DNA from: Bifidobacterium breve
GTDB lineage: Bacteria > Actinomycetota > Acidimicrobiia > IMCC26256 > PALSA-555
Length of the DNA: 13,518 bases
Direction: 5' to 3'
Assembly (NCBI GenBank): GCA_945889545.1
Contig: CAMDCC010000047.1
Span: forward strand, 1 to 13,518
Shown here: positions 1 to 6,229 of the stretch, in pieces
Layout: each line of letters starts with the position of its first letter
Position numbering within the stretch: the stretch's first letter is position 1
Program-made: the position numbers and the translations under genes
The notes under the pieces: model-generated
Told to the model about the DNA's origin: nothing
Database searches by the model: none
Seen by the model: only the letters and a program-made list of their open reading frames with translations

Positions 1-1
1 C

Positions 2-547
2 GGGTGGTGCGCGGACCACGGCGTGCACGCAGTGGTCGGTACCACCGGCTTCAGCGAGTCCGAGCTCGACGAGCTGCGCATGCGGCTCCTCGAAGGTGCA
101 GCCAACGCAGTCATCGTGCCGAACTTCGCGATCGGTGCGGTGCTGATGATGCGCTTCGCCGAGCTGGCTGCGCCCTACTTCGAGACGGCTGAGGTGATCG
201 AGCTCCACCACGACGAGAAGGTCGACGCCCCGTCGGGCACTGCGATGCTCACCGTGCAACGAATGGCGCAAGCATCGGGCGACTGGGGCAAGGACCCCAC
301 CGAGAAGATCGTGATCGAAGGCGCGCGCGGCGCGGAAGGTCCCGGCGGCATCCGGGTGCACTCCGTGCGGCTGCGCGGACTCGTCGCCCACCAGGAAGTG
401 CTGCTCGGCACCGCAGGACAAACCCTGTCGATCCGCCACGACTCCTACGACCGCACGTCGTTCATGCCCGGCGTGCTCCTCGCGATCCGCGCCGTCCGCG
501 AGCGCCCCGGCCTCACCGTCGGCCTCGACGCCCTCCTGGGTCTCTAA
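2..547 (+). CDS. dapB: 4-hydroxy-tetrahydrodipicolinate reductase, 3' part (5' end outside window)
   Basis: DapB reduces 4-hydroxy-tetrahydrodipicolinate with NAD(P)H in the cytoplasmic diaminopimelate/lysine pathway. The open frame enters the window at base 2 without a start and ends at TAA 545-547, giving 181 codons, roughly the last three quarters of a normal DapB of about 250 residues. The missing part would carry the N-terminal dinucleotide-binding motif. Visible family motifs in order are VVGTTGF (substrate/cofactor loop), NFAIGAVLMM, the active-site segment ELHHDEKVDAPSGTA with the paired His and the Lys of the family, and IRVHSVRLRGLVAHQEV followed by GQTLSIRHDSYDR and FMPGVLLAIR, all characteristic of the C-terminal tetramerisation/substrate domain. 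It lies 18 bp upstream of livF on the same strand; a small hairpin separates them. The identification is secure. The first internal GTG at 23 is not the real start, because conserved sequence precedes it. Confidence 0.95.
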   Translation, partial: GWCADHGVHAVVGTTGFSESELDELRMRLLEGAANAVIVPNFAIGAVLMMRFAELAAPYFETAEVIELHHDEKVDAPSGTAMLTVQRMAQASGDWGKDPTEKIVIEGARGAEGPGGIRVHSVRLRGLVAHQEVLLGTAGQTLSIRHDSYDRTSFMPGVLLAIRAVRERPGLTVGLDALLGL

Positions 548-570
548 CCCACTCCAGAATGGGGGGTGGG
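548..570 (+). other. Hairpin between dapB and livF
   Basis: CCCACTCC (548-555) can pair with GGGGTGGG (563-570), eight pairs including one T-G wobble, around a 7-nt loop. It begins directly after the dapB stop and covers the upstream-most GTG candidate start of livF at 566. There is no T-run after it, so it is at best a weak terminator. It could also attenuate read-through from dapB into the transport operon. Confidence 0.4.
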
Positions 571-1405
571 ACTGGGGATTAGGGTGCTGCGCGTGGGGGA
601 GGATTCCGCCGCACCGCTTCTGGCGGTTCGCAACCTTGAGGTCGTCTACGGCGGCGCCATCACGGTGCTGCGCGGGGTGAGTCTGGACGTCTCACGCGGT
701 GCCGTCGTCGCGCTCCTGGGCGCGAACGGGGCCGGCAAGACCACACTCCTGCGAGCAGTATCGGGCCTGCTTTCCGTGCACGCCGGACGGGTGGAGCGAG
801 GCACCATCGAGCTCGACGGCGAGTCGATCCTCGGTGAGCCGACGCCCGACATCGTGCGCCGGGGACTCGCGCAGGTGATGGAGGGTCGCCGGATCTTCGC
901 CGAGCTCAGCGTCGACGAGAACCTCAGGGCCGGGGCGTTCACGCGCCGCGACAGCGACGGCATCCGGGACACCCATGCCCATGTGCTCGAGATGTTCCCG
1001 GTGCTCGCGAAGCGACTGCGCGACGTTGCGGGTTATCTGTCGGGTGGTGAGCAACAGATGCTCGCGATGGGCCGTGCGCTCATGGCGAACCCGCGCTTGC
1101 TGCTCCTCGACGAGCCGTCGCTCGGACTTGCGCCGCTGATCCAACAGCAGATCCGCGGCATCGTCGCGGCGATCGCCGCGGAGGGCGTCGGCGTGCTCCT
1201 CGTGGAGCAGAACGCGATGCTCGCGTTGTCGGTGGCGAGCTGGGGCTACGTGCTCGAGGGCGGTCAAGTCGTCCGCGAGGGCGCGGGTCAAGAGCTGCTC
1301 GACGACGAAGAGATCCGCGCCGCGTACCTCGGGACGGGGGAGCACGGCCGCCGCTCGTTCAAGGACCTCAAGACGTATCGGCGTCGGCGGCGGTGGTCGG
1401 GATGA
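566..1405 (+). CDS. livF: Branched-chain-type ABC transporter ATP-binding protein LivF
   Basis: Cytoplasmic ATPase subunit of a HAAT-family (Liv-type) importer, pairing with LivG under the LivH/LivM permeases. Walker A GANGAGKT is at residues 52-59, signature LSGGEQQ at 158-164, Walker B LLLLDEPS with D182/E183. The switch position reads VEQN (213-216) instead of a histidine, which is the usual LivF form. The core ends with AAYLG near residue 258, as in the family. A short basic tail then follows (FKDLKTYRRRRRW), probably an extension created by the overlap with livG. Start choice is uncertain: GTG 566 lies in a G-run and a hairpin. GTG 584 has GGGG six bases upstream. GTG 593 has AGGG eight bases upstream and also a TAGGGT box seven bases upstream. 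The conserved domain begins at about residue 17, so all three fit. The stop overlaps the livG start (ATGA, 1402-1405). Confidence 0.93.
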   Translation: MGLGIRVLRVGEDSAAPLLAVRNLEVVYGGAITVLRGVSLDVSRGAVVALLGANGAGKTTLLRAVSGLLSVHAGRVERGTIELDGESILGEPTPDIVRRGLAQVMEGRRIFAELSVDENLRAGAFTRRDSDGIRDTHAHVLEMFPVLAKRLRDVAGYLSGGEQQMLAMGRALMANPRLLLLDEPSLGLAPLIQQQIRGIVAAIAAEGVGVLLVEQNAMLALSVASWGYVLEGGQVVREGAGQELLDDEEIRAAYLGTGEHGRRSFKDLKTYRRRRRWSG

Positions 1406-2199
1406 CCAGCATCATGAACCGCCCCAAGTACGACGGTCCGCTCCTCAAAGTGACCGATGTGAGCCTGTCGTTCGGCGGCGTCAGCGCGCTCCGTGGCGTC
1501 AACTTCGACGTGCAAGAGGGGGAGCTGTTCGCCATCATCGGCCCGAACGGCGCGGGCAAGACCTCCATCTTCAACTGTCTGAGCGGGGTCTACCGGCCGC
1601 AGACCGGCACTATCCGCTTCCAGGGCGAGGAGCTCGTCGGCCGCAACCCACCCGCTATCGCGCAGATGGGGGTGGCGCGCACGTTCCAGAACCTCGGGCT
1701 GTTCGTGAACTTGAACGTGATCGACAACCTGATGTTGGGTCGCCACATTCGAATGCGCACGGGATTCGTCGCCGGGATGCTCTGGCTCGGGCGAGCCCGC
1801 AATGAAGAGGTGGCCAATCGTCGGCGCGTCGAGGAGATCATGGAGTTCCTCGCGCTCCAGCAGTACCGCTACGAGCCCGTTGGGACGCTCCCGTACGGCG
1901 TGCAGAAGCGCATCGAGCTGGGTCGTGCGCTCGCGATGGACCCGGTGATTCTCCTGCTCGACGAGCCGGTTGCCGGCATGAACCTCGAAGAGATCGAGGA
2001 CATGGCCCGGTTCATCCTCGAGATCCGGCGCCAGCTCAACGTGGCGATGATCGTCGTGGAGCATGACATGCCGCTGGTGATGGAGCTGGCCGAGCGCGTG
2101 CTCGTGCTCGACTTCGGCGAGCCGATCGCCCTTGGCGTTCCCGAAGAAGTGCAGAAGAACCCGCGTGTCATCGAGGCGTACCTCGGGGCCGAAGCGTGA
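1402..2199 (+). CDS. livG: Branched-chain-type ABC transporter ATP-binding protein LivG
   Basis: Second cytoplasmic ATPase of the importer. From ATG 1402 it has 265 residues. Walker A GPNGAGKT is at 47-54, followed by the LivG-typical VARTFQNLGLF (Q-loop), a degenerate signature LPYGVQKR at 163-170 where LivF has LSGGEQQ, Walker B ILLLDEPV with D187/E188, the LivG-typical AGMN, and the switch histidine H221 in VEHDM. It closes with the family's C-terminal IEAYLG. I chose ATG 1402 because it overlaps the livF stop by four bases (ATGA), the junction style used throughout this operon; a GTG three codons upstream (1393) is the alternative. The stop overlaps the GTG of the acyl-CoA ligase (GTGA, 2196-2199), so translation of the three genes is probably coupled. 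Confidence 0.94.
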   Translation: MTSIMNRPKYDGPLLKVTDVSLSFGGVSALRGVNFDVQEGELFAIIGPNGAGKTSIFNCLSGVYRPQTGTIRFQGEELVGRNPPAIAQMGVARTFQNLGLFVNLNVIDNLMLGRHIRMRTGFVAGMLWLGRARNEEVANRRRVEEIMEFLALQQYRYEPVGTLPYGVQKRIELGRALAMDPVILLLDEPVAGMNLEEIEDMARFILEIRRQLNVAMIVVEHDMPLVMELAERVLVLDFGEPIALGVPEEVQKNPRVIEAYLGAEA

Positions 2200-4037
2200 G
2201 CGACGTCACCGAGCCCATGCCCACGAGCGCCGGCGCCCTCGGCGCGGTGCCGACGTCGGTGCCGGCTTGGCTGCTTCGACAGGCTGAGACACGACCGAGG
2301 GATGTTGCACTGCGCGTCAAGGAGCTCGGGCGGTGGCTCGAGCTCACGTGGGCCGACTATGCCGTTCGGGTTGCGAACGTCGGGCGTGCGCTCTCGCACC
2401 AAGGGGTTGCGCCGGGCGACAGGGTCGTGATCGTCAGTGACAACCGAATCGAGTGGTTGTTCACCGACCTTGCAGTGCAAGGACTCGGTGCAGTGAGCGT
2501 CGGGCTCTTCGTGACCGGCGACGCGGCGGAGCTCGCGGCGCTCATCAAGCGCGCCGACGCCACCGTCGCCGTGGTCGAAGACGAAGAGCAGTTCGACAAG
2601 CTCGTCGAAGTTGCCGCCCAGATCACGTTGCGACACCTGATTGTCATCGACCCTCGTGGCATCCAACGGCTCGACAACCCGGCCAGCAGCTTCGAGGCAC
2701 TTGAATCGATCGGCACGGCCGAAGCCGTCCAGATGCGCGAGGGCGACGTACGTTCCTGGGCGGCATCCGTTGCCGCGCTCGACCCAACGGACGTCGCGAC
2801 GATCGTGTTCACGCCAGGGACGAGCGGCGATCCAAAGGGTGTCTTGCTGACGCACGCCAACCTCGTGGCGGCGGCCAACGCGGGTGTCGACGCGTTGGGC
2901 TTGCGCTCCAGTGATGAGATCGTTTCGTCGTTGCCCTTGTGCGAGATCTCCGAACGTGCGCTCGTGGGGGCGCAGGCGGTGCGAGCCGGTGCCACGGTCA
3001 ACTTCGGTGAGGGCGGCGATGCGCTGGTCAACGACTTGTGTGAAGTGCAACCCACCATCGTGCTGGGAACGCCCCGACTCTGGCAGCGCCTCCGAGGGAT
3101 GGTCGAGAACCGGTTGCGCATCGCGGGGAGGGTGAAGCGCGCCGCGACGAGCGTGGCGCGCGGTGGCGGCCGAGCGCCGCGTGGACCGGTGTCGAGCCTG
3201 CTCGTGATCCGCCCGCTTCGGAAGCGTCTGGGGCTCGGCCGTGTACGCGTGGCGTTGAGCGTGGGCGCTTCGCCACCGGCCGAGCTCGTGACGTGGTGGC
3301 AATCGGTCGGGGTCCCGCTCCAAGCCACGTACGCCCTCTGCGAGACCGCGGGTGTGGCGACCGTCGGTCGGTCCGGCGACGCCGCGACGCCGTCGGCCGG
3401 TCAGGCCGTGCCGGGCGTCGAGGTCAAGATCGACGGCACGAGCGGAAGGGGCGAGATCCTCGTGCGGGGGCCCGTGGTCTCAGCGGGGTACGTCGACACG
3501 GTCACGTCGCCGACCGCGACTCGAGACGCGGAAGGCTGGTTGCACACCGGCGACATCGGCACGCTTGGTGCTGATGGCGAGCTCGTCATCGATGGTCGCG
3601 CCTGCGATCGAGTGACCACCTCGGGTGGGCAGAGCATCGACCCGAACGTCGTGGAAGCTCGGCTGGCCGCGTCGCGGTACGTGCGGATGGCAGTGGTCGT
3701 CGGCGACGGTCGTCCGCATCTGGGTGCGCTGATCGCGATCGATGGTGAGATCGTCGGTGACTGGGCGGCACAGCACGGTGTCCCGTTCACCACGTACCGC
3801 ACCCTCGCTGGACGTCCGGAAGTGCGTGAGCTGCTCAGCGCACTGATCGACGAGACGAACGCAGGGCTTGACGAGACCCACCAGATCCGTTGCTTCGCGC
3901 TGTTGCCGCACGAGCTCGACGTGGAAGACGGGACACTCACTCCGACGTTCAAAGTGCGCCGTGTGTCAGCGACCACGCGCTACGCCGCGATCGTCGACGA
4001 GATGTACACAACGCCTCGCCAGGGCCAGTCGACATGA
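2196..4037 (+). CDS. AMP-forming acyl-CoA synthetase (long-chain fatty acyl-CoA ligase type) inside the liv operon
   Basis: 613 residues, the length of FadD15-like long-chain acyl-CoA ligases of the ANL superfamily, which adenylate a carboxylic acid and transfer it to CoA. Visible motifs: the phosphate loop at 206-215 reads TPGTSGDPKG (usual form TSGTTGxPKG, so the first Ser is Pro). SLPLCEISER corresponds to the LPLaHvfER block. A5 is YALCET (379-384). A7 is GWLHTGDIG with D453. The hinge segment is divergent (DGRACDRVTTSGGQSIDP, R468) where the family has DRKKDLIVTAGGKNIAP. The catalytic lysine in the C-terminal subdomain is kept (TPTFKVRR, K586). The GTG start overlaps the livG stop and the stop overlaps the livH start, so it belongs to the transporter message. 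I infer that it activates the imported acid. Substrate cannot be read from sequence; fatty, aromatic or isoprenoid acids are all possible. Confidence 0.9.
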   Translation: MSDVTEPMPTSAGALGAVPTSVPAWLLRQAETRPRDVALRVKELGRWLELTWADYAVRVANVGRALSHQGVAPGDRVVIVSDNRIEWLFTDLAVQGLGAVSVGLFVTGDAAELAALIKRADATVAVVEDEEQFDKLVEVAAQITLRHLIVIDPRGIQRLDNPASSFEALESIGTAEAVQMREGDVRSWAASVAALDPTDVATIVFTPGTSGDPKGVLLTHANLVAAANAGVDALGLRSSDEIVSSLPLCEISERALVGAQAVRAGATVNFGEGGDALVNDLCEVQPTIVLGTPRLWQRLRGMVENRLRIAGRVKRAATSVARGGGRAPRGPVSSLLVIRPLRKRLGLGRVRVALSVGASPPAELVTWWQSVGVPLQATYALCETAGVATVGRSGDAATPSAGQAVPGVEVKIDGTSGRGEILVRGPVVSAGYVDTVTSPTATRDAEGWLHTGDIGTLGADGELVIDGRACDRVTTSGGQSIDPNVVEARLAASRYVRMAVVVGDGRPHLGALIAIDGEIVGDWAAQHGVPFTTYRTLAGRPEVRELLSALIDETNAGLDETHQIRCFALLPHELDVEDGTLTPTFKVRRVSATTRYAAIVDEMYTTPRQGQST

Positions 4038-4942
4038 CCAAGTTCTTCCAGTTGTTGGCATCGGGTTTGGCGCTTGGTGCCATCTATGCACTGGTTTGTC
4101 TTGGCTTCGTCGTGATCTACCGCGCGACCGGCGTCATCAACTTTGCCCAAGCCGGACTCGTCGTCCTCGGCGCGTTCATGGTGTACAACGCGACGTTCAC
4201 GTGGGGGCTGAGCTTCTGGTTGGCCCTCCTCGTGGGAATGCTGTTCGGAGCGGCGCTCGGCATCATCATCGAGCGGCTCGTGCTCCGCCAGATGGTGAGG
4301 CAACCGCTCCATGCGATCTTGCTCGTCACCGTCGGCGTACTGCTCCTCGTCGAACCGATCGTGACCACCATCTGGCGGAGCCCGCAGCCAAGCATCGACA
4401 CACCGTTCGAGCTCGACAAGCTGGAGATCGGCGACGTGCGGATCCTCCAGATCAGCATCGCCGCCATCGTGATCGCCGCCATCGTGCTGGCAGCCTTCTT
4501 CTTGTTCTTCCGCTACACGAAGTACGGCGTCGCCATGCGTGCCACCGCGGTGGATCAGGAAGCCGCGCTCATGCAAGGCATCAACGTCAACGGGATCATC
4601 GCGCTCTCGTGGGCCATCGCCGGCGTCGTCGCCGTGCTCGGTGGCGCGATGTTGGGTGCCAACGCCGGGCCGAAGACCGGCTTGGGTGTGGGGATCGGGA
4701 TCATCGCCTTGAAGGCGCTGCCCGCGATGGTGCTCGGAGGGCTCGACTCTCCAGGCGGCGCCGTCGTTGGCGGGTTGGTGATCGGCGTCGCCGAGGTGCT
4801 GGCGGGCGGCTACTACGCCGAGTTCGCGCCCGCGTGGCTCAAGCCCGGCTTCCATCAAGTGCTGCCCTGGATCGTGATGCTCGTGGTGCTGCTCGTTCGG
4901 CCGTACGGCCTCTTCGGCACCAAGAAGGTGCAGCGGCTATGA
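4034..4942 (+). CDS. livH: Branched-chain-type ABC transporter permease LivH
   Basis: 302-residue inner-membrane permease, normal LivH length. The N-terminus runs straight into a membrane segment (LLASGLALGAIYALVCLGFVVIY), followed by GVINFAQAG (residues 33-41), the counterpart of the conserved GMINFAHG. Further hydrophobic stretches suggest about eight spans. The cytoplasmic coupling loop for the ATPases is recognisable as MRATAVDQEAALMQGINV, then SWAIAGVVAVLGGAML. Near the C-terminus come VLGGLDSPGGAVVGGLVIG and the usual ending LVVLLVRPYGLFG. ATG 4034 overlaps the ligase stop (ATGA) and has a modest AGGG at 4021-4024 nine bases upstream, so coupled initiation is likely. The stop TGA 4940-4942 overlaps an ATG opening a 30-codon frame that leads to livM. 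Substrate specificity lies mainly in LivK and cannot be inferred here. Confidence 0.94.
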   Translation: MTKFFQLLASGLALGAIYALVCLGFVVIYRATGVINFAQAGLVVLGAFMVYNATFTWGLSFWLALLVGMLFGAALGIIIERLVLRQMVRQPLHAILLVTVGVLLLVEPIVTTIWRSPQPSIDTPFELDKLEIGDVRILQISIAAIVIAAIVLAAFFLFFRYTKYGVAMRATAVDQEAALMQGINVNGIIALSWAIAGVVAVLGGAMLGANAGPKTGLGVGIGIIALKALPAMVLGGLDSPGGAVVGGLVIGVAEVLAGGYYAEFAPAWLKPGFHQVLPWIVMLVVLLVRPYGLFGTKKVQRL

Positions 4943-5031
4943 GGCGAGGAATCGCGACGCAGGTACCCCGCGGCGCCCGAGCCGGGGCCCAAGCGGCCCG
5001 GCGCGAAGCGCCGAGAGCGGGGCGCAGATGA
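4939..5031 (+). CDS. Putative 30-residue bridging ORF between livH and livM
   Basis: A short frame opens at ATG 4939 inside the livH stop (ATGA, 4939-4942) and closes at TGA 5029-5031 inside the livM start (ATGA, 5028-5031). It encodes 30 residues with nine Arg, eight Ala and one acidic residue. It has no hydrophobic segment and no family I recognise. It fills the only gap among livF, livG, ligase, livH and livM with exactly the 4-bp overlaps used elsewhere. I infer that its role, if any, is to carry ribosomes across the structured gap and couple livM to livH; the peptide itself may have no function. The alternative is chance: GC-rich DNA is often open in one frame, and there is no independent ribosome-binding site. 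Confidence 0.4.
   Translation: MRRGIATQVPRGARAGAQAARREAPRAGRR
4966..5022 (+). promoter_or_regulatory. Nested inverted repeats upstream of livM covering its weak ribosome-binding sequence
   Basis: Three perfect 6-bp inverted repeats lie in the livH-livM gap. GCCGGG 4981-4986 pairs with CCCGGC 4997-5002. CGGCGC 4999-5004 pairs with GCGCCG 5008-5013 around a GAA loop. CCCCGC 4966-4971 pairs with GCGGGG 5017-5022. The first two overlap at 4999-5002 and exclude each other. The third encloses the others and would mask GCGGGG, the only Shine-Dalgarno-like sequence before livM ATG 5028. This resembles a coupling or attenuation element. A REP-like intergenic palindrome is the other reading. Confidence 0.4.
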
Positions 5032-6194
5032 CCCGTGCCCGCGGGATGCTTCGCCACTATGCGCAGGACGTCCGTCTGGTGCGATCGCCGTCCGGACTGC
5101 TGTCGGTGGTTGCACTCGTCGCGCTCTTCCTCTGGCTGCCGCTGTTCGTCAACGATTCGTGGGCCGGCATCTTCGTGGTCGCGGGGTACTCGGCGATCGC
5201 GGCCCTCGGGCTGAACCTCCTCACGGGCTACACCGGGCTGCCGTCGCTCGGTACCGCCGGGTTCATCGCGCTCGGAGCGTTCACGGCCAGCTACTTCGGG
5301 CGCACAGCCGAATCGCTTCCTGAAGGCGGTCTCGGCTGGCCGTTCTGGCAGTACGCGCTGCTTGCCCTGGCGCTGGGTGCCGCAGTGGGGTTCATCGTCG
5401 GGCTCCCCGCCCTACGCCTGCGCGGCGTCTACCTCAGCATCGCCACGCTCGCCCTTGTGTTCGTCACCTTGTACGTGCTCAAGAGCTGGGAAGTGCTGTC
5501 TGGGGGAAACTCGGGCGCGTCGATGCCTATCGAAGTGAAGCTCTTCGGTTTGAACTTCGCAGATCTCGGCGGCGACGACGACATCTTCCTCGGCGACCTG
5601 CCATTTCGGAACGGGGCTGAGCTCTTCAGCCGGAACCACAGCCTCATGTATCTCGTGTGGGCAGTCGTGGGAGTGGTCGGACTGCTCTGTCGGAACATCG
5701 TTCGATCACGGCCCGGGCGTGCGCTGCAAGCGGTTCGGGACCGCGATGTGGCGGCGGCGGTGGTTGGCGTGAGCCTCTTCCGAGCCAAGGTTGGCGCGTT
5801 CGTGATCTCGAGCGCTCTCGCGACGCTTGCCGGCGTGTTCTACGGGCTCTACATCCAATACGCGGTGGCCGACGAAGCCTCGTTCGGGCTGCCGTTGTCG
5901 ATCCAGTTCCTCGCCATCATCGTGGTGGGCGGCATCGGGACGACATACGGCCCGATCCTCGGCGCCCTGCTCATCGCGGTGATCCCCAAGTTCATCGGCT
6001 TCCTCTCCGACCTCCCATTGATCAAGGAGATCTTCACCGAGACCCCGGGCGACGTCGGGTTCTCCGAAGGGAACTTTGCTGCGATCCTCTATGCCCTGCT
6101 GATCATCGTGGGCCTCATCACCCAGCCTCACGGCCTGGCGGGTATTTCGCGGCGAATTGGGGGATACTTCCGGTCATGGCCATTGGTTCGATAG
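5028..6194 (+). CDS. livM: Branched-chain-type ABC transporter permease LivM
   Basis: 388-residue inner-membrane permease, partner of LivH. Residues 1-22 are basic and cytoplasmic; spans begin at about residue 24. Family motifs: GLNLLTGYTGLPSLGTAGFIALGAF (from residue 61; usual form GLNLLlGytGqiSLGhaaF), then GLPALRLRGVYLSIATLAL, a long polar extracytoplasmic loop (about 155-205) rich in Gly and Asp, the ATPase-coupling loop GRALQAVRDRDVAAAVVGVS (from about 230), and IVVGGIGTTYGPILGALL. The C-terminus is the usual RPxGL-like QPHGLAGI. ATG 5028 is chosen because it overlaps the stop of the bridging ORF and keeps a normal N-terminus; ATG 5046 is possible. No strong ribosome-binding site is present, only GCGGGG, which is predicted to be paired. 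It is followed by livK after 35 bp. Confidence 0.93.
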   Translation: MTRARGMLRHYAQDVRLVRSPSGLLSVVALVALFLWLPLFVNDSWAGIFVVAGYSAIAALGLNLLTGYTGLPSLGTAGFIALGAFTASYFGRTAESLPEGGLGWPFWQYALLALALGAAVGFIVGLPALRLRGVYLSIATLALVFVTLYVLKSWEVLSGGNSGASMPIEVKLFGLNFADLGGDDDIFLGDLPFRNGAELFSRNHSLMYLVWAVVGVVGLLCRNIVRSRPGRALQAVRDRDVAAAVVGVSLFRAKVGAFVISSALATLAGVFYGLYIQYAVADEASFGLPLSIQFLAIIVVGGIGTTYGPILGALLIAVIPKFIGFLSDLPLIKEIFTETPGDVGFSEGNFAAILYALLIIVGLITQPHGLAGISRRIGGYFRSWPLVR

Positions 6195-6217
6195 GCCCGA
6201 CCAGCAGCATCGAGCCC

Positions 6218-6225
6218 AAGGAGAG
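6218..6225 (+). promoter_or_regulatory. Strong ribosome-binding site of livK
   Basis: AAGGAGAG, with its GGAG core ending six bases before ATG 6230. It is clearly better than the sites of the other genes in the operon and decides the livK start: the frame is open far upstream into livM, but only this ATG has a Shine-Dalgarno sequence and a signal peptide behind it. The contrast fits the usual need for excess binding protein. Confidence 0.8.
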
Positions 6226-6229
6226 ACGG

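Noticed and set aside
1869..3323. Open minus-strand frame of 484 codons opposite livG and the ligase
   Set aside because: No recognisable domain and low-complexity basic composition; the coding strand shows conserved ABC and ANL motifs.
3868..5031. Plus-strand open frame of 387 codons across the ligase end and livH
   Set aside because: Only its last 30 codons (from ATG 4939) lie in non-coding DNA and are reported separately; the rest is an Arg-rich shadow of livH.
5657..6229. In-frame upstream extension of livK into livM
   Set aside because: The extension overlaps livM coding sequence in another frame; the strong ribosome site and signal peptide place the start at 6230.
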